Below are positions 22,660 through 29,808 of a DNA stretch of 29,808 nt, one piece after another; the first letter of the stretch is position 1; every line of letters starts with the position of its first letter. The stretch is taken from NCBI GenBank assembly GCA_964447275.1, contig CAYURI010000010.1:1-29808 (forward strand), read 5' to 3'. The position numbers were made by a program, and so were the translations under genes. Source of the stretch: DAOSVX01 sp964447275 (GTDB lineage Bacteria > Bacillota_I > Bacilli_A > RF39 > UBA660). The notes under the pieces are model-generated. The model was not told where the DNA came from. It saw nothing but the letters and a program-made list of their open reading frames with translations, and did no database searches.

Positions 22660-23840
22660 TATTTATCCTCAATTCTTTCTAAACATTTTAAATCTGGATT
22701 AGCTAAATACTCTAATGTTGCACCACCACCAGTTGATAAAAAGAAATAACGACCAGTTAATTGAAAGCTTTTTAAAGCACTTAAAGAGTCTCCCCCACCA
22801 ACAATTACTTTCGCTGGTGATTTTGCAAGCATTTTATACATCTCAAATGAGCCATTACGAAATTTTTTATCTTCATACATTCCCATTGTACCATTAGTAA
22901 AAATAGTTCTTGACTGATTTATGACTTCTCGGTACTTTTCTAAAGTTCTTTCACTAATATCATAAATTACTTCGTTATCATTAACACCATTGATTAAAGC
23001 ATAACGAGCATAATTTTCATCATATTTGTTACCAACAATGGCATCTACTGGAAGTAATATTTTACTTTTATTCTCTAACATAATCTTTTTAACTAAAGGA
23101 ATCTCTTCATCTTCACAAAGTGATAAGCCAATATTAAAATTTAAAGCTTTTAAGAAAGTATTAGCAATCCCGCCACCAAGTAATAAATAATCACAAGTTT
23201 TAATAATACTTTCGATTAAAGGGATTTTATCTTTTAATTTAGCTCCTCCCATGACAACTGTAAATGGTCTTTCCGGATTAGTAGTTAAAACACTTAAAGC
23301 TTTTAATTCTTTCTCCATTAGAAAGCCAATTACGGAAGGAAGGTACTTACTTATGCCATAATTAGAAGCATGACATCTATGAACTGTACCAAAAGCATCA
23401 TTAACAAACATTTCGCCTAAAGATGCCCAATAACTAGATAATTCTTCATCACAATTACTTTCTAAATTATTAGGTACATCTTCAAATCTAGTATTTTCAA
23501 TTAAAATTATATCCTTAGTTTGCATTTCATTTACTTTATTAGTTAATTCTTCGCCTCTTGTCAAATTCATAAATAAGACTTCTCTTTTTAAAAGATTACT
23601 AAGTCTTGTGGCAATTGGTCTTAAGCTATTTGAAGCTTTATCAACTTCTTTTGTTACTCTGCCTAAATGCGACATTAAAATAAGCTTACAGCCTTTATCT
23701 AAAAGATAATTAATCGTTTCTAAAGATTCGACAATTTTAGTATCATCCGTTATTTCGCCATCTTGCATCGGTACATTAAAATCACATCTTAAAATTACTT
23801 TTTTGCCATCTAAATCAATATCTTTAATCGTCTTTTTCAT
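22659..23840 (-). CDS. pgk: Phosphoglycerate kinase
   Basis: 393 aa, full length. 'VILRCDFNVPM' (substrate Asp-Asn), 'LMSHLGRV', 'NDAFGTVHRCHASN' (usual A-H-R-A-H-A-S), 'VVMGGAKLKDKIPLI' and the nucleotide loop 'GGGDSLSAL…STGGGATLEYL'. Makes ATP from 1,3-bisphosphoglycerate. First gene of the glycolytic operon, with a good promoter at 23858-23887 and an AAGGTGAT ribosome site. gap is not adjacent. Confidence 0.98.
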   Translation of the reverse strand: MKKTIKDIDLDGKKVILRCDFNVPMQDGEITDDTKIVESLETINYLLDKGCKLILMSHLGRVTKEVDKASNSLRPIATRLSNLLKREVLFMNLTRGEELTNKVNEMQTKDIILIENTRFEDVPNNLESNCDEELSSYWASLGEMFVNDAFGTVHRCHASNYGISKYLPSVIGFLMEKELKALSVLTTNPERPFTVVMGGAKLKDKIPLIESIIKTCDYLLLGGGIANTFLKALNFNIGLSLCEDEEIPLVKKIMLENKSKILLPVDAIVGNKYDENYARYALINGVNDNEVIYDISERTLEKYREVINQSRTIFTNGTMGMYEDKKFRNGSFEMYKMLAKSPAKVIVGGGDSLSALKSFQLTGRYFFLSTGGGATLEYLANPDLKCLERIEDK

Positions 23841-23857
23841 ATTATCACCTTACTATT

Positions 23858-23887
23858 ATTATAACTTAAAATAAGTTGTTTAAGCAA
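23858..23887 (-). promoter_or_regulatory. Promoter of the pgk-tpiA-spo0A-gpmI run
   Basis: Minus strand: TTGCTT (23887-23882), an 18-base spacer and TATAAT (23863-23858), about 10 bases before the AAGGTGAT site. It is back-to-back with the femX promoter. Confidence 0.65.
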
Positions 23888-23892
23888 TAAAG

Positions 23893-23923
23893 TTTACAAA
23901 TATAATAATTTATTTGCTATACT
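23893..23923 (+). promoter_or_regulatory. Promoter of the FemABX pair
   Basis: TTTACA (23893-23898), a 19-base spacer and TATACT (23918-23923) with an extended -10 TG. The long spacer is offset by the extended -10. A leader of about 10 bases would remain before the ATG at 23940. Confidence 0.5.
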
Positions 23924-23939
23924 GATAATAGTGATTGAT

Positions 23940-25169
23940 ATGAAGTTTATAAAAGATATTAATGAAAATGAATATTTAGCTTTTGCTAAAGCAAATAATG
24001 CTCACTTCTTACAAAGTTGGGCTTGGGGCTTACTAAATAAAGAAAGCCGTTTTTTAGTGCCTTGTTTTGTTGGCCTTAAAGACGATAAGGATAATTTAGT
24101 TGCCGCTACACTTCTTTTAAAGAAAAGTACCCCTTTTAAAATGAGCTATTTTTATGCACCTCGTGGTTTTATTATGGATATGAAAAATGAAGCTTTATTA
24201 AAAGCATTTACTAATGGTTTAAAAGAATACTTAAAAGCGGAAAATGGTATATATTTAAAAGTTGATCCAGGAATTAAATATCACGACATTAATGAAGTAG
24301 CAGTAAAAGTTGAGGGTGGCGAAAACAATTATAAACTATTTAATACCTTTACTGAACTAGGTTATATTCATAAAGGATTTAATAAATTATATGAAAAAAA
24401 CCAACCGCGTTATACTTTTAGAATTAATCTAAAAAATGATTTTAGTGAAATTGAAAATAAAATGAATCGAACTTTTTTAAAAACTGTTCGTCGTAGTTGT
24501 GATTATGATCTGGAAATTAGACTAAGTGATGATATAGAGACTTTTTATAACTTAGTCAAAAACAATGCTGAAAAAGATGGTTTTTCTTCATATTCTTTAA
24601 AATACTATGAAGATTTTTATCATATATTTAAAAAATATGATCAAGTTAAAATCTTTGAAGCCGTATTAAGTCCTAAAAAAGTAGTTGAAAAGTTTAAAAA
24701 TGAATTAGAGTTATTAGAAGAAAGATTAAAAATTGATGCAACTAAAAATAAAATAGATACCGAAAATATTATTACGCGTCTTAAAAATGACATTGATTTA
24801 TTAAAAGATTTAAAAGAAGATAAAATCGTCGTTTGTAGTTTAATATGTGTATATTCTGCCAAAGGGGCATGGACTTTATATATTGGCAATGATTATTTAG
24901 GAACTAAAACAAGCGCTGTAAATCGTCTTTATTATGAGTCAATAAAAGATGCTCATGAAAATAAATATGATTTTATGGATTTATTTGGTACTGTTGGAGA
25001 TCCTCATACCAATTACAAAAACTTGGCGGGAATATATGAATTCAAAAGAAAAATTGGTGGCGAATATATAGAGTTTATTGGTGAGTTTGATTTAGTAAAT
25101 AAAAAATTCTGGTATATTATTTTACCAATAATCTTAAAATTGTATCGCAAAGTGAGGAAAACAAAATGA
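23940..25169 (+). CDS. FemABX-family peptidoglycan branching enzyme (first copy)
   Basis: 409 aa. Two GNAT-like lobes: 'FLQSWAWGLLNKES…FVGLKDDKDNLVAATLLLKK' and 'MSYFYAPRGFIMDM' in the first, and 'GAWTLYIGNDY…NRLYYESIKDAHENKYDFMDLFGT' in the second. Between them a charged helical hairpin (about 240-300) forms the arm typical of FemA. Such enzymes add amino acids from aminoacyl-tRNA to the lipid II stem peptide. ATG chosen over a GTG three codons earlier. Stop TGA overlaps the next ATG (ATGA). The residue added cannot be predicted. Confidence 0.92.
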   Translation: MKFIKDINENEYLAFAKANNAHFLQSWAWGLLNKESRFLVPCFVGLKDDKDNLVAATLLLKKSTPFKMSYFYAPRGFIMDMKNEALLKAFTNGLKEYLKAENGIYLKVDPGIKYHDINEVAVKVEGGENNYKLFNTFTELGYIHKGFNKLYEKNQPRYTFRINLKNDFSEIENKMNRTFLKTVRRSCDYDLEIRLSDDIETFYNLVKNNAEKDGFSSYSLKYYEDFYHIFKKYDQVKIFEAVLSPKKVVEKFKNELELLEERLKIDATKNKIDTENIITRLKNDIDLLKDLKEDKIVVCSLICVYSAKGAWTLYIGNDYLGTKTSAVNRLYYESIKDAHENKYDFMDLFGTVGDPHTNYKNLAGIYEFKRKIGGEYIEFIGEFDLVNKKFWYIILPIILKLYRKVRKTK

Positions 25170-26443
25170 AGTTTATCGTTTTAAATGAAAAAGAATATGA
25201 CAAATTTGCTAGAAAGCATAAATTAATTTCAATATATCAAATGGCTAAATGGGGCGAACTTAAAAAAACTAATGGCTGGGTTCCACACTTTGTTGGGCTT
25301 TTAGATAATGACAAATTAATAGCTGCCACAATGTTGTTAGAAAAAAAGACCGTCATTAAGAAAAGCCTTTTCTATGCTCCTAGAGGATTTTTAATCGACT
25401 TTAGTAATCATAAACAGTTAGCTTATTTTGTGGAAAAAGTTAAAGATTATATCAAAGATAAAAAAGGTTTTATGTTAAAAATAGATCCTAATTGGATATA
25501 TCAAATTAGGGATAATAATGGTTTTGAAACTGATAAAAAAGATTTGAAAACAATTAATTTATTAAAAGAACTAGGTTTTAAACATCTTGGTTTTAATAAA
25601 GAATTTGAAAATATGCAACCAAGATTTTTATGCCGTTTCCCACTTCAAGAAACGTATAATAAAACATTAGATTCTTTTTATAAAAGCACTAAAAGAAATA
25701 TTGAAATTGCTTTAGAAAAAAGCGTTGTTGTTAGAGAAGGCAGTAGTGAGGATATTAACATTGTAATGGATTTATTAGATGAAACTGCTGCTCGCAAAAA
25801 TTTTGCCTTAAGAACTAGTGATTATTATGATACAATGTTTAAACTATTTAAAGATGAAGCCAAGATTTTTATCGCGGCAATTGATACCAAAAATTATTTA
25901 AGTAACATTGAAAACCGATGGATTGAAGAAAAGAAAGAAAAAGAATGTATTGAAGCTAAAATGAAAAGAGAAATTGTTGGTAAAAGCTTAAGAAAACAAT
26001 TAGAACTTTCTAATAATAAACTAATAAAATTAAATGAAGAAATAAAATATGCCAAAGCTCTCGTAAAAGAAGCTGATTATATTGATATTGGGGCTTTATT
26101 TTCCACTTTTATTGGTAATGAGGGTATAACATTCATGAGTGGTATTAATGATAATTATCGTAAGTTTAATCCCAAGTATGCTATGTATAATGCTCATATA
26201 AAAGAATGCTTTAAAAGAAAGCTAACTTATGTTAATTTCTATGGTATTAGTGGCAACTTTGATAAAACTGGTAAAAACTATGGTATTTATGAACTTAAAA
26301 AAGGTTTTAATACTGAGGTAATAGAATTAATTGGTGAATTTGATTTAATTATTAATAAATTTGATTACTTACTTTATAATATCGCTTTAAAGTTTTATAC
26401 CAGATTTAAAAAATTATTAAACAAAGCAAAAAGAGAAGAATAA
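25166..26443 (+). CDS. FemABX-family peptidoglycan branching enzyme (second copy)
   Basis: 425 aa, a paralogue of the upstream gene along its whole length: 'IYQMAKWGELKKTNGWVPHFVGLLDNDKLIAATMLLEKK', 'SLFYAPRGFLIDF', a coiled-coil arm at about 250-305 ('EEKKEKECIEAKMKREIV…NNKLIKLNEEIKYAK'), and a second lobe with 'KYAMYNAHIKECFKRKLTYVNFYGI'. Two coupled copies usually mean a two-residue interpeptide bridge made in sequence, as with MurM/MurN or FemA/FemB. This shows the organism builds a branched peptidoglycan. Confidence 0.92.
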   Translation: MKFIVLNEKEYDKFARKHKLISIYQMAKWGELKKTNGWVPHFVGLLDNDKLIAATMLLEKKTVIKKSLFYAPRGFLIDFSNHKQLAYFVEKVKDYIKDKKGFMLKIDPNWIYQIRDNNGFETDKKDLKTINLLKELGFKHLGFNKEFENMQPRFLCRFPLQETYNKTLDSFYKSTKRNIEIALEKSVVVREGSSEDINIVMDLLDETAARKNFALRTSDYYDTMFKLFKDEAKIFIAAIDTKNYLSNIENRWIEEKKEKECIEAKMKREIVGKSLRKQLELSNNKLIKLNEEIKYAKALVKEADYIDIGALFSTFIGNEGITFMSGINDNYRKFNPKYAMYNAHIKECFKRKLTYVNFYGISGNFDKTGKNYGIYELKKGFNTEVIELIGEFDLIINKFDYLLYNIALKFYTRFKKLLNKAKREE

Positions 26444-26455
26444 TCCTTCTCTTTT
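26429..26455 (+). terminator. Terminator of the FemABX pair
   Basis: 10-bp stem AAAAGAGAAG (26429-26438) and CTTCTCTTTT (26446-26455) with a 7-base loop; the 3' arm ends in TTTT. It contains the TAA stop of the second gene. Confidence 0.7.
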
Positions 26456-26524
26456 AAAAAGCGTGAGTTTGAGTTTATATTAATTTTAAAGTTTATTTTT
26501 TTATCTCTTTATATCATGTCTCCT

Positions 26525-26588
26525 TTCATAATTTAATCTTAGCAATTAATTATGAAGAGATTGTGATGATAAAATGAAATTATCATCA
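26525..26588. repeat. Two inverted repeats in the femX2/sensor-kinase gap
   Basis: First: TTCATAATT (26525-26533) and AATTATGAA (26548-26556), 9 bp with a 14-base gap. Second: TGATGATAA (26564-26572) and TTATCATCA (26580-26588), 9 bp with a 7-base loop, followed by TTTT on the plus strand. The second may be a backup terminator for plus-strand reading and overlaps the end of the convergent kinase message. No gene is visible in 26456-26590. Confidence 0.6.
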
Positions 26589-26590
26589 TT

Positions 26591-27973
26591 TTACATATTT
26601 ATGTAAAAATAGAAAGTTGTTCCTTGATTCTTGATACTATTAAAACCATATTCAAATTGATGATAAGTAAGAATCTCTTTAACTATTGATAGGCCTATTC
26701 CACTACCAATTTTACTTCTTTTGTAGTTTTTATTAGTTTTATAATATTTATCCCAAATATATTTTTTTTCGCTTTCATCAATACCCTTACCAGTATCTTT
26801 TACTTCAACTAATACTCTATTACTAACAACTGATACTTTAACAATAACCATCTTATCTTTACCGGTATAATTTATGGCATTATTAATTAAATTGTATATT
26901 ACTTGATTAATCTTACTCTTATCAGCGATTACCGCTACGCTTTCAGGACCTTCAAAACTGATATTATATGCTTCTTTTTCAACTAATAAATCATATCTTT
27001 TTAGAATGCCTTTTATTTCTAAAACAATATCAAACTCTTCTAATTTAAGTTCTTCTTTATTAGCTTGAAGCTTTGATAAATCTAATATATCATTGACAAG
27101 TAAATTTAAACGATCGGTTTCACTAATAATAACATTTAAATTGTCGTTTCGTTTTTCTTTGTTTTTATAAGTATAATCCTTAACCATTTCAGCATAAGCT
27201 TTAATCATCGTTAAAGGAGTTTTTAAGTCATGGCTAACATTGGCAAGTAAATCTCTTTTTAATTCATTAGTTTTAACAAACTCTTCTTTAACATAATTTA
27301 AGGTATCTGATAACTCGTCAATTTCTTTAATACCATTTTTAGGAAATTCAATGGATAAATCACCATCACCAAATTTTTTCACATTTTTAGTTATCTTAAT
27401 AATTGGATCAGTTATTCTTTTCGATATATAGTAAGCAATTAAAAACGATAAAATTAAAACAATTAAAGTTATATAAATTAATTGGCTTTTTAAGACTGAG
27501 GTAGTGGTATTAATATCTTCAAGCGGAGTATATACAAATATATAATTACCGCCTAGATTAATGCCATATAATAAGCCTTTATTACCATAATTTGGATCTC
27601 TTATTTCTAATTTAGTTGAAGTAATACCATTAATCATTTTTAATTCAAAATTAATAATATCATGATTATTTCTACCTAATTGGCAACCTTTTATTTTCGT
27701 ATTATAAGTATTTAATAAATTATCGCTAATTTTCTCAATACAAACATTCTTTTCATAAGCAATTTTTTCTAACTCATCATTTAACTGATCAGGTCTTATC
27801 TTTAATATTTCTTCTCTTACTTCATCCATATTTCTAATTGTATATTTTTGATAAAAGAAGTTTAAGAAAGCAATTTGAAAGACCCACAAAACAAAAAGAA
27901 TTGTTATGGAAAAAACAATCATATTTAATAAAGTTTTAAATATAATACTATTCTTCTTGTCCTTTAGCTTCAA
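26591..27973 (-). CDS. Two-component sensor histidine kinase
   Basis: 460 aa. TM1 (about 13-38), an extracellular sensor of about 120 residues containing Cys78 and Cys97, TM2 (about 163-182), HAMP, HisKA with phosphorylated H248 in 'NVSHDLKTPLTMIKAYAEM', and HATPase with N box 'NQVIYNLINNAINY', G1 'VKDTGKGI' and G2 'GSGIGLSIVKEI'. PhoR/WalK-like layout without a PAS domain. The likely start is TTG at 27973 with GGGG about 7 bases upstream, overlapping the regulator gene by 26 bases; a slightly later start is possible. Ligand unknown. Confidence 0.92.
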   Translation of the reverse strand: MKLKDKKNSIIFKTLLNMIVFSITILFVLWVFQIAFLNFFYQKYTIRNMDEVREEILKIRPDQLNDELEKIAYEKNVCIEKISDNLLNTYNTKIKGCQLGRNNHDIINFELKMINGITSTKLEIRDPNYGNKGLLYGINLGGNYIFVYTPLEDINTTTSVLKSQLIYITLIVLILSFLIAYYISKRITDPIIKITKNVKKFGDGDLSIEFPKNGIKEIDELSDTLNYVKEEFVKTNELKRDLLANVSHDLKTPLTMIKAYAEMVKDYTYKNKEKRNDNLNVIISETDRLNLLVNDILDLSKLQANKEELKLEEFDIVLEIKGILKRYDLLVEKEAYNISFEGPESVAVIADKSKINQVIYNLINNAINYTGKDKMVIVKVSVVSNRVLVEVKDTGKGIDESEKKYIWDKYYKTNKNYKRSKIGSGIGLSIVKEILTYHQFEYGFNSIKNQGTTFYFYINM

Positions 27974-28619
27974 ATTTATACCCCATTCCTCTAATGGTAA
28001 TAATTAACTTACCATATTCTTTTAAGGCTTTCCTTAATGTTTTAATATGCGTATCAACTGTTCTGTCATCACCGTAAAAGTCATAACCCCAAACTGTTGA
28101 CAGCAGTTGTTCTCTTGATAAAGCAACATTTTTATTTTGCATAAAATATTTTAATAAGTCATATTCTTTAGGCGTTAAATCAACTTGTTTATTATTTACT
28201 TTTACTTCATGAGCAGTATCATCTAATACTAATTTATCAGCTTTATATATTTCACTAGTATTATTATTTCTCCTTGTTACAGCTTTTATTCTTGATATTA
28301 GTTCTTTAGGACTAAAAGGCTTAGTTAAATAATCATCAATTCCTAAATCAAAGCCATATAATTTATCAATTTCTTCACTTCTAGCTGACAAAATAATGAA
28401 GGGAATACTTTTTATTTTCTTTATTTCTTTTATCGCTTGGTAGCCATCCATCTTAGGCATCATAATATCCATAATAATAATATCATAATCATTAATTTTA
28501 ACTAATTCTAAAGCTTCTAAACCATTTTCTGCTTCAGTTACCTTGTATCCTTCCATAGCTGAATACTCTTTTATTACATTACGAATTAATTCTTCGTCAT
28601 CAACTATTAAAATTTTCAT
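27948..28619 (-). CDS. OmpR/PhoB-family response regulator
   Basis: 223 aa. Receiver with D7-D8, phosphorylated D51 ('DIIIMDIMMPKMDG'), 'ILSARS' and 'LTKPF'. The C-terminal winged helix has 'VDLTPKEYDLLKYFMQN…REQLLSTVWGYDFYGDDRTVDTHIKTLRKAL'. AGGTGAT ribosome site. Partner of the overlapping kinase. Adjacent FemABX genes make cell-wall control a fair guess, but no target sites were identified. Confidence 0.95.
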   Translation of the reverse strand: MKILIVDDEELIRNVIKEYSAMEGYKVTEAENGLEALELVKINDYDIIIMDIMMPKMDGYQAIKEIKKIKSIPFIILSARSEEIDKLYGFDLGIDDYLTKPFSPKELISRIKAVTRRNNNTSEIYKADKLVLDDTAHEVKVNNKQVDLTPKEYDLLKYFMQNKNVALSREQLLSTVWGYDFYGDDRTVDTHIKTLRKALKEYGKLIITIRGMGYKFEAKGQEE

Positions 28620-28641
28620 TATAAATCACCTATTTCATTAT

Positions 28642-28670
28642 ATTATATTTTTGTGAAATCTAAATGAAAA
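28642..28670 (-). promoter_or_regulatory. Promoter of the two-component system
   Basis: Minus strand: TTTTCA (28670-28665), a 17-base spacer and TATAAT (28647-28642), with a second overlapping TATAAT at 28642-28637. The -35 lies in the tail of the yebC terminator. Confidence 0.5.
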
Positions 28671-28694
28671 TACTAAACCTTTTAGTTTAGTATT
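28669..28694 (-). terminator. Terminator of yebC
   Basis: Perfect 10-bp stem AATACTAAAC (28669-28678) and GTTTAGTATT (28685-28694) with a 6-base loop. The minus strand continues TTCATTT, so the U-run is interrupted. It includes the yebC stop codon at 28682-28684. Confidence 0.65.
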
Positions 28695-29401
28695 ACATTA
28701 TGATATATTTCACTTACATCTTCAATATCTTCTAACATTGTTATTAATTTTACAAAAGTATCTTTATCTTCACCATCTAAAGTTATTTTTTCTTTGGCAT
28801 ACATTCCAGATTCATCAACAAGATAATCAACATTAGGAATAATTTTTTCAATAACATCTTTAGCTTTACTCAAATCATTAGGATGAACCGTAATGGTTAT
28901 TTCATTTTCTTCTACTTCATAATCAATTAAATTAATATTATTATTTAATAATTCTTCAAATAATTTATCACTATTTTCATTTTTGATAACTAAAATACCA
29001 AGGTTTTCATAGTTATATGAAACACTTCCTAAACCACCCATTTTAGTTTTGGTTTTATTATTGGCTTCTCTTATATAACTAATAGTTCTGTTAACATTAT
29101 CAGTTAAGCATTTTACTATTACAGTTGATCCTTTCGGACCAATTATTTCGTAATAAACTGTTTCATAATTATTATGTTCATTCCCTTTAGCTTTTTTGAT
29201 AGCTCTTTCAATAATATCATTCGGTACTTGTTCTTTTTTTGCTTTATCAACAATTCTTTTTAAACTAATATTTAAACCTATTTCTGGTACACCACTACGT
29301 GCTGCTAAATAAATTTCTTTGGCATATGTAGAATATACTTTGGCTTTCATTGCGCCAGTTTTTTGAATGCTAGCTTTTCTTACTTCATAAGCTCTACCCA
29401 T
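28682..29401 (-). CDS. YebC/TACO1-family protein, YeeN (YebC2) branch
   Basis: 239 aa. N terminus M-G-R-A-Y-E-V-R-K-A-S-I-Q-K-T rather than M-A-G-H-S-K-W, as in the YeeN-like second bacterial branch. Then 'YAKEIYLAARSGVPEIG', 'VPNDIIERAIKKAKG', 'YEIIGPKGSTVIVKCLTDNVNRT' and C-terminal 'LITMLEDIEDVSEIYHNVIL'. Family members were long called transcription regulators; recent work on YebC2 and TACO1 assigns relief of ribosome stalling at proline-rich stretches. Weak ribosome site; 19 bases after asnS. Confidence 0.9.
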   Translation of the reverse strand: MGRAYEVRKASIQKTGAMKAKVYSTYAKEIYLAARSGVPEIGLNISLKRIVDKAKKEQVPNDIIERAIKKAKGNEHNNYETVYYEIIGPKGSTVIVKCLTDNVNRTISYIREANNKTKTKMGGLGSVSYNYENLGILVIKNENSDKLFEELLNNNINLIDYEVEENEITITVHPNDLSKAKDVIEKIIPNVDYLVDESGMYAKEKITLDGEDKDTFVKLITMLEDIEDVSEIYHNVILN

Positions 29402-29420
29402 ACGAGGTCACTTCTTTCTT

Positions 29421-29808
29421 TTAATATTCACAGTTATATGGAGTCCTTGCATAAGGAATTACATCTCTAATGTTATCTACTCCCGTTAAATAAATAAGTA
29501 GTCTTTCAAATCCCATCCCAAAGCCAGAATGGACACAACCGCCATATTTTCTTAAATTTAAATACCAATCTAAATCAAATTTGGTCATACCCATTTCTTT
29601 GATACGATTATTTAAACGATCATAGTTTTCTTCTCTTTGGCTGCCACCCATTAATTCTCCAGCTCCAGGCACTTCTAAATCAACTGCTCTAACCGTTTTT
29701 CCATCTTCATTTAATTTCATATAAAAGGCTTTGATATCTTTTGGCCAATCAGTTATAAATACTGGGCCGCCAAAATGTTCAGTAATATATTTTTCATGTT
29801 CTCTAGCA
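29421..29808 (-). CDS. asnS: Asparaginyl-tRNA synthetase, C-terminal part (runs off the window)
   Basis: About 129 codons are visible, continuing past the right edge; the Met at 29720 is internal, since upstream codons read 'AREHEKYITEHFGGPVFITDWPKDIKAFY' as in AsnRS. 'PGAGELMGGSQREENYDRL' and class II motif 3 'GFGMGFERLLIYLTG', then 'NIRDVIPYARTPYNCEY' at the end. It joins Asn to tRNA-Asn. The G-G-S-Q-R-E-E and F-Y-M-K-L-N features fit AsnRS rather than AspRS. Confidence 0.95.
   Translation of the reverse strand, partial: AREHEKYITEHFGGPVFITDWPKDIKAFYMKLNEDGKTVRAVDLEVPGAGELMGGSQREENYDRLNNRIKEMGMTKFDLDWYLNLRKYGGCVHSGFGMGFERLLIYLTGVDNIRDVIPYARTPYNCEY

Noticed and set aside
1..29808. Mycoplasma genetic code (TGA = Trp)
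   Set aside because: Several tightly overlapping genes end on TGA (3515, 9664, 25169), and tryptophan positions in conserved motifs use TGG, so the standard bacterial code applies.
1..29808. CRISPR array, insertion sequence or rRNA gene
   Set aside because: No regularly spaced direct repeats, transposase-like frame or rRNA-like sequence was seen on either strand.

Overview
The window is AT-rich (roughly 30% G+C by eye) chromosomal DNA from a low-GC Firmicute, most likely an uncultured gut-type member of the Bacilli (Erysipelotrichia / RF39 / Mycoplasmatota-like lineages). The organism is not a classical mycoplasma. TGA is a genuine stop codon in several tightly packed genes (ends at 3515, 9664 and 25169), tryptophan is TGG, and there are two FemABX-type peptidoglycan branching enzymes and a Spo0A. 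Genes are dense and almost all on the minus strand. No gene-free stretch exceeds about 135 bases.

Right to left in the direction of minus-strand transcription: 29808-28682 carries the 3' end of asnS and a YebC2/YeeN-type translation factor. 28619-26591 is an OmpR-class response regulator and its sensor kinase. 23940-26443, on the plus strand, is a translationally coupled pair of FemABX proteins. 23840-19559 is a glycolytic block, pgk-tpiA-[spo0A]-gpmI, with the sporulation master regulator gene inserted among the enzymes. It is followed one base later by a 343-aa type IV prepilin with a cysteine-rich C-terminal half. Then come gltX, cysS and a YugP-type membrane zinc protease (18464-14966). 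gltX is preceded by an RNA hairpin that swallows its ribosome binding site.

14918-12881 is a two-gene unit set off by hairpin terminators: a degenerate protein-kinase-like protein and an unrecognised 397-aa protein with a faint isonitrile-synthase-like motif. 12833-10126 is uvrB plus a short-chain dehydrogenase, followed by tRNA-Gly(GCC) with its own promoter and terminator. Next to the tRNA lies a small accessory module (9927-8796): an XRE repressor, whose promoter sits inside a perfect 34-bp palindrome, and an ORF6N protein with a PLD-like C-terminal domain.

8660-6047 holds a YwaF/TMEM164-like membrane protein, a SAM methyltransferase and a lone ABC-type ATPase. 5969-3192 is a compact five-gene envelope operon: membrane-anchored thioredoxin, PH-domain protein, and three exported or anchored proteins that each have exactly two cysteines. 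3060-83 is the str operon (rpsL-rpsG-fusA) with a strong promoter and a structured leader. The first 15 bases are the start of the next gene, probably tuf.

The items most worth a second look are the Trx/two-Cys envelope operon, the kinase-like/unknown gene pair, the 34-bp operator with the XRE/ORF6N module at the tRNA, the gltX leader hairpin, the Cys-rich prepilin, spo0A inside the glycolytic operon, and the natural Pro-to-Ile change in ribosomal protein S12.
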